From contig KL647314.1 of assembly GCA_000727475.1 (NCBI GenBank), forward strand, positions 218,304 to 282,303: a stretch of 64,000 nucleotides of DNA. The letters are read 5' to 3'. Below the pieces are notes generated by a model. It ran no database searches and was not told the origin of the DNA. It worked only from the letters and a program-made list of their open reading frames with translations. The first letter of the stretch is position 1. Each line of letters starts with the position of its first letter. The DNA comes from Sarcocystis neurona (taxonomy: Eukaryota; Apicomplexa; Conoidasida; Eucoccidiorida; Sarcocystidae). The position numbers were made by a program, and so were the translations under genes. This document shows positions 35,501-45,292 of this stretch, one piece after another.

Positions 35501-38433
35501 TACATAATACGTATACATCCGTCCGCAACCCCGTGTAATACCCTATAAATAACTAAGCGTATACATATATATATATATATATATATATATTCTCGCGTGG
35601 ACCCATGGGCCTCCATACCAGCCTACATATATATATGTATATATATATATATGTATAAGTAGTGTAGCATCTGTGTTCACAGGTACGTATATTTACACAC
35701 GTATGTTTCTGTGTGAATACATCTCTGTGCGTCTTCGATAACGTCGTTCGCACGTGTCTCCGCATACACTCGCGCGTCCCTTTCCATATTAGGCAGTCGA
35801 CCATATATATATATATATATATGTAGTGATGGGTATATGTACGTATACACTTTATATATGCATATACGTATGTATACGTATATACACAGGAGCTTATACG
35901 TCGGTTCGTGCGTCTGCCACTAGCCCTAGGACCGAATCTATTTGCAGTTGCTGCTGCTGGTGGTACTGTGACTGCTTTTGTTTCCCTGCAGGATACTCGC
36001 GACTCGATATGCGAGCGACTTTTGCGGCTGGTGCTTCGGGAGATCTTCATCTACCGCCTGATGAACACGGTAATGCAGCCCCTACGCAGAGAAAAGAAGT
36101 TCTCTATTGTTGTTGTTGTTGTTGTTTGCCCTCTCCCGGGTCCCATGCTTTTGACACATACCGCTGCTGCTGCGGCTGCGACACCGGCTGCGGCCCTGTC
36201 TTCGTCTTTCTGCGGCTGCTGCTGGGGGGGTCTGTGCTGCGACGTTTCCTGGTGAGCTGTGCGTCGGTGCCGCTTCCTGGGCCGAACGCTGCTGCTTCTG
36301 CAGACTCCACGCTGCTACTGCTGGTGTGGCGCTCCGTTGCCTACAATCCTGTTGCTTTTGCTGCTGCACATGAGCAACAGGTGCTGAGGCTGCTACTGGT
36401 GCTCCAGTTCCGCCGCTGCGTGGAGGGGCGTGGTGCTGCTGCTGCTGCTGTTGGCCGGGGGCCGTCCCGCTGCTGACCGGGGGCGTCGTGGTGCTGCTGG
36501 CGCTCCCGCTGCGCTGCTGCTACTACTTTGCGTGAGCCAATGTGAAGAATTTGGAGCAGCGCCCTGGTTGCTTGTTCCGGCTTGAATCTAGGTGGCTAGC
36601 GTGAACACGCGCCATGCCTTACTACTACCGCTAGGCAGCCTCGTCCTCCTTCACTGCCGCGCCGCCGTCTACTGTGCCTCTTGCTGTAAACTCTCTGTTG
36701 CTGTCTTCTGCTACGTCTGTCTCCCCGTAGCGCTGCCCGCTGCTGTGCCTCTTGCCTTACGTTCTCTGCTGTTTTCTTCTGTTACGTTTGTGTCCCTCCG
36801 TAGGACCCAAATCCGTCGAATTTCATTTATATTCCTCAACGAGAAGCCCTCGCTCTTATCGATTTTGGCGCAGGTGAACGCATGCAAAGTTCCGTCCCCA
36901 CCTCTGTCTCTCTTCCTTTGTGAACCTGTCCGCCTGCTTCCCTGTGTGGGCGCAGGTGACGTTCTTCCCTGCCTGAAAGTCAAAGTATATACGTGTGTGG
37001 GGTGTACTGGCTTCTGTATGTATCTATGTATCTCAGTAAGCGTATATAGACATGTAGGGTTGAAGCGTGTGTATATCCATATGTCTGAATATATCTATCT
37101 TAATATGTGTGTATTGCTAATCTGTATACAACTAAATTGTGGATCTACATTTACATGTCTGCACATCTGTACATACCTACACCTGCATCAAAACAGTGTA
37201 TCTATAGATGCACACGTGGGGTCTACATATAGAAACACGCATAGGACATACGTATGGTTGTATGTATATGCGTATGCACGTCTTTATGTATGAATGTGCG
37301 TATGCGTGTGTGTGTATATGTGTGTATATCTATAATACGAGCTTAGACGTACGTATATAGATAGATATGTACGTCTATGTATGTCGGTATGTACGTATAT
37401 ATATATATATATATTTGCATTTGTATGTAATTGCATGTGGTGGGACGATATATCCGGAGTGTGTGGGTAAGTGTGTATAGGGCGAAGTAGGGAGGCGTTG
37501 GTCGGACTGCTGGGGAGAAGTTGAAAGGGAGAGAGAATGTTGTGGAGCAGGGGCCCCTCACCACTTCACGGATATTGTGGAAATTCTTGTTGAATACAAA
37601 GTGGAATTTTTCTACTCCGTCTGGATACTCGCCGTGCTGCGGCAATTGCTCCTGCAGGAAGAACCTTTGACAAGCAATTCACCGACAAATATCTCGGGCT
37701 GCTGCATGCGGCCGTGCAGCAGGTACGGGGATATTATCGGTGACGTCGACAACTTCCTCATTTTCCCTGTGAAATAGCGTATCCACAAGATCTGGCAATT
37801 GAACCTACAAGCGTTGGTTCTTATAAATACGTACACATATACACATATATTTATATATATATATATATGTCTCTGTGTCCACGTCTGTCTGTGTCTGTCT
37901 GTCTCTCTCTGTGCTGATATGTCTACGCATATTTGTGCGTCGACACTGCTGTTCTCGCTTGCTGTTTCTTCGTCTCGCTCTTTTTTTTTTCCCTCTGGCT
38001 TTCTGTTTTTGTCTTCCTCTCCGTCATTGTCACTTACTTTAAATATGGATGAATATGTAGCTACCCGCGTCTCCTATTCTCCGTGTCCCTGCTTTTTCAC
38101 TCCCACCAAGAAGGCCGCAGCTTCTTCTACTTCTACGTTCCTCGCTGTCCTCACTTCCCCCACATTCGTGATACTTTAGTGCCACTTCCATAAACATATA
38201 TATATATATATATATCTGTATGTAAATGTGTAGCTGTATATGGGCATATATATATACATATACATGTATATGTATATGTATCATGCATATTGTACCCGTA
38301 TGTAAAAAGCTAATACGGTATCACTCAGGTATCCTGGTGATAATAAGTATTTCAACAGATATGGACGTACGTGTGGAGAGGGCGCCGCAAAGAAAGGCTG
38401 TTGCACGCGCCCCCTATGTAGGTGTAGAGATGG

Positions 38434-38467
<34 letters not shown>

Positions 38468-38565
38468 GGGAATAGAGACACATAGTATGTATTGGGATCC
38501 TGTTGTGTGTACACAGACAAATTTGCCTTCAGGTGTGCTCGTACACACATACATACATATATATT

Positions 38566-38596
<31 letters not shown>

Positions 38597-41094
38597 GGTG
38601 TGCCCGTACATGTATCTATCTATCTATATACATGTATATATATACATGGGTATGTATCAATATTCAAATATATATATATATATATATGTATACATACATA
38701 TAGGGGTACTCTGCAGATACATCTGCTTCCACCACGGTGCTGTAGAAGTACGCGTCTGCTGAGAATTTCAGAGGTTTCGTTCGATGATTTGGCTGCCAGC
38801 ATCTGTAGAAGCTGCTGCTCGTTGTGCTGCTAACGGCTCGCAGGACACGGAGACCGTAGAGCGGGTCGCAGGGGAAATCGGATTTTTCGGCAGAAGCTCC
38901 TCACGCGCATTTCTCGTGGCGCAGAGAAACGTCTTCTTCGCTTTCGCGTATTGCTTCCGACCCCAGCAGGTGCTTCTGCTTGTACCACTGCATCAGAATT
39001 AGTGCATCACTCACATATATATATATATATACATAATTTTTCTCGTATTATTACGGCATTCATACGTATGTGTCTCTTTCTCTCTACGTATATGTATATG
39101 CATTTATATGGTAGACTTACACCCATGTCTCTGTTGTGTAGCTCTCCAGATGCGCATCAGTACGTGTACATACCTGTCTCTCTCTCTCTGTACATATATA
39201 CACATATGCGTATGCAGATATACCCGTCCCTATGCTCTGTAGCTCCGGGCTATATTACTGTTCGCGTACGTGCACACATCCATGTATATATATATATATA
39301 TATGTTCACCTCCAGATGTACTTTGTAGCTGCTTGACCAACACATGTGCCTGTCTCTCTACTCTTATGTGTATTGCGCCTCTCTGATTCATTTCTCTCCT
39401 AATCTCTGCTAATCTCCTGAAACATATATATATATATATATATATTCATTCTTACTGCAATAGGTCTCACACTTTCTACAGATTTTCTGTGTTCAAGAAT
39501 ATATGCATATGTTCATATTTATAGATATATAGCAGAATTTCTTAAGTGTGTGCGTCGATCAGATGTAGCCACGCCTAGTAGGGTGGGTCACACGTCAGTT
39601 CATAGGTATATTACACGAATTTCACTTACGTGTGTATTTACTGCGTACTCGTCCCAGTACGTGTATACTCGTGTACGGATGTTGGGATATATAGCTGGGT
39701 AGAGGCCTGTGTGTATGTATGAAGTGGGTGTGTATAGATTGCTGGATGTATGTGGGTTAAGTTCCGTGTATTTGTAAATGTATTAGATTCATGTGTAGAG
39801 ATTTGTGAACACATATCCATACACGCGTAGGATTTCTCTGTCTCTCTGTGTCTGTCCCTCTCTCTGTCTCACTTTGCATACATATATGTATATAATGTAG
39901 GTATATATATTTGTACATATATGTATTGATAGACACCTGTACTTCTATATGTGTAGGGCACATTTGCATGCCTATATATATATATATATATATATGAATG
40001 GTGTGTTTTTATGTGGAACCAGGAGTGTACCTTCATGGTGTCTGTGTGTATTTCTATGTGTGTGGGATGTACGTGCACAGATTTAGGGCTATACACTCAT
40101 AGAAATCAGCTTTCCTATATATGTGTGATATATATATGTGTGTGTGTAGACGTACCGACATACATATATATATATATCTGTATGCGCAGATAGAATACAC
40201 ATGTACCAAACATATATCTGTATGTATATATATATATATGCATACAGATCTCTACCTGTCCACATATATGTATGCGTATATATTGTGTATGTGTATGATA
40301 TGGATGTATATAGTTGTTTGTGTATTTCTGCGTACGAGTGTGTGTGTTTGTCTATATATAGAGAATGTGCCTGTATACGTTCTTTGTGTGTTTGAGCCTG
40401 CGTCCCTTTTTCTCGACATTGGTGGATGAACGGCGACGACGGTGCTGCTGCAGCCCTCTGCACTTCCTCTGACTCCGCGCGCCTCCGCCTTTACTTCCCA
40501 GCGACGGAAGTGTTGTCGTTCTGTGCTTCTATATGCGTCTATTAACGTGTGCTGTCCTGCATCTCATGTGCTTCTACATACATTTATTAATGTCTGCTGT
40601 CATGCATGTCACCCCTCGATGCGTCTCCGCATTTTCTGCTGTCTGTCCCTCTCCTCTCTGTCTCTCTTGTCGGCCAGTACCTATGACGCGACTCCCTTGA
40701 TGTGTTTTTGTTGCTCGGTCTCTATACGTGCCCGCACGTGTGCACAGGACAATATTAATCGATGTTTATCTACAAATATACCTACGTTGTGTATGTGTAC
40801 TTCTGTGTATCCCCCAGTCCTATGTGCATGCATATATATGTATGTGTGTATGGAAAGGATGCGTGCTGCTTGTATGGACGCATTTGCGTAGGGGACATGT
40901 GAAACAGACAACGGATGTACCGCGGGGACGACGCGCTCTCCACCCGCGGCCATTTTGCATATCTCTCTTTTGATCCATTCATCTACCTCGACGTTCCTTC
41001 TGTAAATCACTTCCACATACGTATGCATATACGTGTACACGTATATATATATATATATATATATCGCCTACATAGGTACATATATATATATATG

Positions 41095-41127
<33 letters not shown>

Positions 41128-44100
41128 TATATATGTTTTGCGATGCGTGAAGAGCCCTCTTTGTATCTGCCGTTGAGAGGCTTCTGTTGCAGGGTGTGGG
41201 TGTGTTGGGATTCGTCGGATGTTGCTGTTGTGTCGGCGCCAACATACTCCAGCGGTTCGCGGCAGTGTGGTCATCTCCCTGCGTGCTTTACCTGTTACTT
41301 TATTCTCTCTCTCTCTTTTCCTATATACATATTAATATATACATATATTCTGCGATGCACGTGTGCATTCCCGTGTGTGGAGACCAGATCAAGAGAAGTA
41401 GGTAGAACGCGTGAGACATAGTAGTGTTCAAGGAGCGGCACAGCGTAGCCTTTGCGTTCCGTCCTTTCTGCGTGCTCCGTACATGTCCAAATGAACGTGT
41501 GAGCTACCTCATTTTCTTTGTAGAACCCCGTCTGTCAATCTGTAAAGTCTGCTCCTAGAAAGCGCTTTCACAACATATACGTACATATATATATATATAT
41601 ATATATATACGTATGTGTTCCTATAATCTATACAACGTGACACAAGCAAGCGGCAGCAACGAGCTTGTAGCTGCTGCCGCGCATGTGTGTTGGTGAGCAG
41701 CTCTGACTGCTGCTGATACGTGAGGGGAATGTAGGGGCTTTCTAACGACGTCGACGAGGCCTGCGTTTCTGGGTGATAGCAGCGACGTGTGGAGCTGCTG
41801 CATGCATGTCGTCTAGTCCTGCACCTATGTAATCCGCCTGCGCGGGCCTTCAGGAAAGACGCTGCAGCCATCTGCAAGCTGTATGCAGCAGCTGCACCAG
41901 CGGCGAATAGTCGCTCGCACCTGTACGAAAATGGACCTGCACGTCTACATACGAATGTATACTACACATATGCATACACACGTATGTATATGTATATATA
42001 TATATGCAAGTAGGACAGTTTGTTACGAACTTGTGACTATCGTTTATGCAGCTGCTGCTGCGCTTGAGTGTGTCTTTTAATGAGCAGCTGCATCCGGGAC
42101 TAGTAGTCGCCGCTGCAGGGCACGCCAATAGTGAAACCGATGTGCCAGCTGCTTTCTCCGCGCCTGCGCCTCCGTGCGGCCTGGCGACCGTCTGTGTCGC
42201 TACTTCAGTTTAGATGTAAATAACATTCCAAAATTCCTTATCCCTGCGCCTCCCCCTTCCCCCTGTCCTCTGAAAATGCCTACGTATATGTGTATATATA
42301 TATACACACATATGTGTTCGAATGTATAAAATGTATATGTATGTCTCTGTTTATATGTGTATATTCAGAGAGAAGAACGAAGACAATGTATATAATACGC
42401 AGTAGGCTGTTGCAGAGACGGGGATGCAGGGATGCATACATTGTATGTGATTTGTCCAGAGACAGAAGTTTCGCGGAGAGCGCAGGGTGCTGCATGCAGG
42501 TGCCTGGCGCCCTATATTCCTTCAAGGATTCTCGAGTATTCGCGCAGCTGCAGCAGGAGATGCAGGAAGTCATGCGTAACCGCGAGAGACCCCCGCCGCC
42601 CGAAATTTATTCTCTTCATAGGAAACTCGCAGGTACGGATCTCTGCGACGCCTTTTTCTGTGATACTGACGCTCCTGCTGCTGCTACTGCCTCCTGCGCG
42701 GGCTATTTTTTGTTAGTGCGCGTATACGCATCTGCCTGTCTAGACGAACAAGTAATGTACGCCGACATGCATTTGTGCGTGTCCATATGCATATGGTATT
42801 GGTAGATAGATTAATAGATGGGGAAGTAGACCAATAGGGATATAGGTAAACAGGTGGATGGATAGGTGGATAGATAAGTAGATAGATATATAGAGGTAGA
42901 TCGGTAGATGTGTGGGCAGATAGATAGATAAGTAGATGGGTAGAGAGATAGGGAGATGGATAGATAGGTAGATATATAGGTAGGTAGATCGATACATAGG
43001 TATGTATGAACGCCTATCCTTCTTGGGGTGCCAGGCATCTCTCACCGGATGAATGCGTCTTCTTTGCGACTGCATATATATATATATATATGTATGTATA
43101 TATATGTATATTTATACACGTGTGACGCTGTACGTGTGCGTACGTGTATATCTTATGGAGTCTTCCAAGCAGCTGCTGTCTCGTTCTTGCCCATATATGT
43201 ATAAACGTATATGTGCGGGTCTGTGTCTCTATTTTTCTGCTGTGTGTACGCACGTAGGCCTATCTTTGTGAACAGCAGCGTACTGCAGGCAGTTCTGAAG
43301 CTACTGCGGTGCACCTCCTTGCATTTGTGTTGGTCTTATGGCGCGATGCGTTTGCCATCTGCAGGGTGCTTCCTACTCTGCGCGAAACTACGTGGGAGAG
43401 TGGATACGCCGAAGGTATGTTATATCTTGCTGCTGCTGTTGTCCAAGCGGTGCCGTGTGATGGAACAATAGCCACGCGTGTTCACATATTTACATATATA
43501 TATATATATCTCCATGTCTACGCGCCTGGATCAAATGCAAATAGCAGCAAATATATGTATATATATATATGCGTATGTGTAAACACATTCCTGAGGATAT
43601 ATATATGTCTGTGCCTGTACTGGATGTTAGCGGTTACAAACGTGCACGTGCCTGTCTGCCTGTGTGTGCGTATATATATATATATATACACACCTATATG
43701 CATATATATACATATATATTTATATCCAGGGGAACGCAGCAACAAATATGCGTATCTCTCTGTATATATATATATATACATACATACATATATGGACACT
43801 TGTGTGTACGTCCGGTTATCTGTCTCTATGTGGTAGTGTTGTAGGAAAGCAGCTGCGGGGGTCCACGTGGTGTGTATACGTGAAGGGCGTGTATCGAGCT
43901 CTTTAGACGTTATCGTTTTTTCACTGTTTCGACTTTTCATATGCTTTGTAAGAAGACTCTGCTCTCCAGCGCGTCGTCCCATATTTATTCCGGACGTGCG
44001 CTGCCGCAAACGCTGTACGTGCGGCACGCCTGCGCATGGCAACGGCAGAGTAGGTGGCAAAAAAAGTGCAGGTCTCTTCACCCCTCTTCACGACTGACAC

Positions 44101-45292
44101 ACATTCACCTGCGCGCGCACGTATTTAACAACACTCATCCGAAGTTATATATTTCGTCTGTCCGCCCCCTTAGTTATACGAATCCTACCAATATGTATAT
44201 ACATATATATACATATATATTTATATACAGATGTACAGGCACATATATTTTTACGTATGTACATGCGTACGCAGTTATAAACGGTGCGTCCGAGTCGCTA
44301 CATGTTCACATATATATATACATATGTTGCTTTGTCTTCTTCTCAGTCGAGCTGGTTAAGTACATGATTAGCTTGTTGTAAATAAGAGAGTGGCGTCTGA
44401 TTGTGAGTCCATAGAAACGTGGGAGACACCAAGAGTAGCATCAACACATGGATCGTGAGACGATGACCTGAAAGACGTCTGGGATGAATTACTCTGTGTA
44501 GACGGTGTTCCATTTGTATTTACACATGTATGTGTTTGTGCATGAATATGTCCTGCTGTATTGTAAAGGACTATTTGACCGACGTAGTGGTTGGGTAGCA
44601 CCTGACGACTCATCGACTCCTCGAAAGCGTGCTGTTGGTAGTGATCTTTTTGCATGCCAGGGTTGCTTCGTTTCGTAGATAAGCTGCACATTGGTTCGCC
44701 CACATACGTATATATATATATATATATACGTAGACGTACACACATGTCTACAGGTCTTCTACCAACTACATATATATATATATAGGTATACATCTGGATG
44801 GTTTGACTTTTCTCAGCACACGTCACTGCTACACAAACACGTAAGCGAATATGGATGCGTACATGCGTGTCTGAAATCTTCCTTCCCCCTCCATATCCAT
44901 CTTTATCCCTTTCTATATAATATGCATATGTGTACACGAGAAAATTTCTTCGTTCCTCATGATATACGCTCACCTCCAACTGGTAATACCGTATACGTGC
45001 ACGCACCGAACATGAAGTCGTCGCCAGTTTACACATCCTCGTGTTTCGAGGAGGACCGGCTTCCCCTTTTCTTGAATCATGGACGGGCAAAGCGTCTTTG
45101 ATGTGGACTCGTTGGTGGTGCCCCCGAAGCTGCTGCTTGGTGAGCAATGACGACGCAACTACTGCTGCTGCTGCTGCTGACGGTGCTCGTGTTGTTGGTG
45201 CTGCTGCTGGTGCTTCTGTGGGTGCTGCTTTTGCGCGTGCATCGCAGCTGTTTGAAGAGACCCTGCAGAAGCATCGCTCAATGCAGCAATGA
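16358..45292 (+). CDS. COQ8: COQ8/ABC1 (UbiB-family) atypical kinase with giant N-terminal extension
   Basis: The UbiB kinase/ATPase supports coenzyme Q synthesis in mitochondria. Exons, phase-matched throughout: 16358-21975, 23855-23908, 24869-24908, 26266-26352, 28650-28707, 31311-31479, 33954-34053, 35421-35456, 35992-36069, 36804-36873, 37658-37722, 38844-38969, 42500-42632, 43365-43414, 45248-45292 (TGA). Spliced length is 2,242 codons from ATG 16358, the first in-frame ATG; ATG 16979 (MATAFRRSFCPARSSTS) would give 2,035 and resembles a mitochondrial presequence. Family landmarks in order: MCRMRGAALKLSQML (KxGQ site with Ser for Gly), NVMPRAQML, FAAASIGQV (Ala-rich loop), VAVKIQFPG (lysine), LAECDY (ExD), DPNPSNF (catalytic Asp/Asn), IDFGAG (metal-binding Asp), FTDKYLGLL, PPPPEIYSLHRKLAG, LFEETL near the C-terminus. 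Apart from KxGQ, all key residues are kept. The extension is Ala/Gln/Ser-rich, with one hydrophobic segment near residue 1,580. The family call is firm; the true start and the reality of the whole giant exon are less certain. Confidence 0.92.
16560..16810 (+). repeat. COQ8: 18-bp coding repeat (Ala-Ala-Ala-Ala-Asp-Ala type)
   Basis: About ten imperfect copies of an 18-base unit (gctgctgctgccgcagat) in the giant exon. In the gene's frame they give Ala runs punctuated by Asp, Gly or Val. In another frame the same DNA gives Leu/Gln-rich sequence. Confidence 0.85.
17298..17345 (+). repeat. COQ8: 24-bp perfect tandem duplication in the giant exon
   Basis: The unit cacactcactggcaacagcag plus a further CAG occurs twice, at a 24-base offset, encoding a duplicated eight-residue His/Trp/Gln motif (THWQQQQH). 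Confidence 0.85.
20003..20103 (+). repeat. COQ8: poly-Gln (CAG/CAA) tract in the giant exon
   Basis: About 33 consecutive Gln codons, mostly in an alternating pattern of several CAG then one CAA. The tract separates a Pro/Arg-rich stretch from an amphipathic, non-repetitive segment (QTRVLYTRVQQLLNDLDHL), which is among the best evidence that this frame of the giant exon is translated. Confidence 0.9.
20757..20840 (+). repeat. COQ8: 15-bp coding repeat (Gly-Ala-Pro-Ala-Gly)
   Basis: Four near-perfect copies of gctcctgcaggtggt, followed by degenerate copies to about 20930, encoding repeated APAGG then AAAGV-type units. Confidence 0.9.
21976..23854 (+). other. COQ8: COQ8 intron 1
   Basis: Donor ctcag|gtacgc, acceptor ccgcag|CCTC. 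It contains a diverged tandem duplication of about 140 bp (22453-22732), several TA islands, and a 240-base CTG block (23517-23760) that ends about 95 bases before the acceptor. The CTG block has open frames of more than 140 codons on both strands, which I treat as repeat shadow. Confidence 0.75.
22453..22732. repeat. diverged ~140-bp tandem duplication with TA islands
   Basis: Two copies, starting at 22453 (gggtgccgcatctcactata) and 22593 (gggtgctgcgtttgactaca), each followed by tacatatacacgta, a TA island and a gcgcatttatata-type block. Confidence 0.7.
26159..26202. repeat. (GT)n run just upstream of a COQ8 exon
   Basis: About 44 bases of nearly pure GT, interrupted once by cc, ending 64 bases before the exon at 26266. 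Confidence 0.9.
27040..27700 (+). repeat. GATA/GGTA-type tetranucleotide region
   Basis: Imperfect gatagatagatagg and ggtaggtaggtag units on the plus strand, interspersed with cacacgta motifs. Confidence 0.8.
27885..28250 (-). repeat. CTAT/CTAC-type tetranucleotide region (reverse of the preceding one)
   Basis: Imperfect ctatctatctatc and ctacctatc units on the plus strand, i.e. the GATA family in opposite orientation to 27040-27700. Confidence 0.8.
28708..31310 (+). other. COQ8: COQ8 intron 5
   Basis: Donor cccag|gtaatt, acceptor ttttttctcttgtag|GAGT. Filled with TA islands every 100-300 bases and CT runs. It contains a pair of ~110-base related units around 30300 and 30400 sharing acgggccttca and gtagacag blocks. 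No exon was recognised inside. Confidence 0.75.
31480..33953 (+). other. COQ8: COQ8 intron 6 with TAC array and long pyrimidine tract
   Basis: Donor tttaa|gtaggt, acceptor ctcccggtcag|ACGC. 31490-32515 is CT-rich with TA islands. 32800-33530 is a (TAC)n-type trinucleotide array. 33600-33950 is about 350 bases of strongly pyrimidine-rich sequence leading into the acceptor. Confidence 0.75.
32800..33530. repeat. (CTA)n/(TAC)n trinucleotide array
   Basis: Imperfect ctactactac triplets, the same ACT family as 10020-10640 but in the opposite orientation on the plus strand. The minus strand reads poly-Val in one frame. Confidence 0.9.
34054..35420 (+). other. COQ8: COQ8 intron 7 with CAG block
   Basis: Donor tctggg|gtacga, acceptor ttcttcgcag|ATTC. 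An intronic CAG block spans about 34255-34735; TA islands fill 34800-35320. The CAG block has open frames on both strands but no splice sites or domains. Confidence 0.75.
35451..35462 (+). other. COQ8: GC-type 5' splice site (COQ8 exon 8 / intron 8)
   Basis: Exon 8 encodes IPFDDLADCMPQ and must end after cag at 35456 to join in phase with the next exon at 35992 (DTRDSICERLL). The intron begins gcaagt, matching the usual GC-AG consensus, and ends tttccctgcag. No GT in phase nearby would keep the conserved sequence. Confidence 0.8.
38970..42499 (+). other. COQ8: COQ8 intron 12, the longest
   Basis: Donor cagcag|gtgctt, acceptor gcatgcag|GTGC. About 3.5 kb of TA-island and TG/TATG-rich sequence, with a CTG/CAG-rich patch at 41640-42110. 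No additional family-conserved exon is needed, because the flanking peptides join smoothly (RPQQ to VPGALYSF). Confidence 0.75.
42800..43005. repeat. GATA-type tetranucleotide array in COQ8 intron 13
   Basis: Imperfect gatagata/gtagatgg units on the plus strand, within the intron between the exons ending at 42632 and beginning at 43365. Confidence 0.85.
43415..45247 (+). other. COQ8: COQ8 intron 14 with a long antisense open frame
   Basis: Donor ccgaag|gtatgt, acceptor gtgcatcgcag|CTGT. The last 80 bases before the acceptor are CTG/GTG-rich. On the minus strand a frame of about 259 codons is open across 44368-45147. Part of it is TA-derived Tyr/Ile sequence and part is Ser/Thr/His-rich without recognisable motifs; I do not call it a gene. 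Confidence 0.6.

Noticed and set aside
38764..38843. Exon 12 of COQ8 starting at an earlier acceptor (38764), giving EFQRFRSMIWLPAS before the conserved part
   Set aside because: A better exon at 37658-37722 supplies RTFDKQFTDKYLGLL, which matches the family, and its phase joins exactly to an acceptor at 38844. The earlier start would duplicate that segment with an unrelated sequence.
44349..44382. Alternative last exon of COQ8 after ttcttctcag (ELVKYMISLL then stop)
   Set aside because: In the phase left by the exon ending 43414 this acceptor leads to a quick stop in another frame, whereas 45248-45292 gives LFEETL, as in other COQ8 C-termini.
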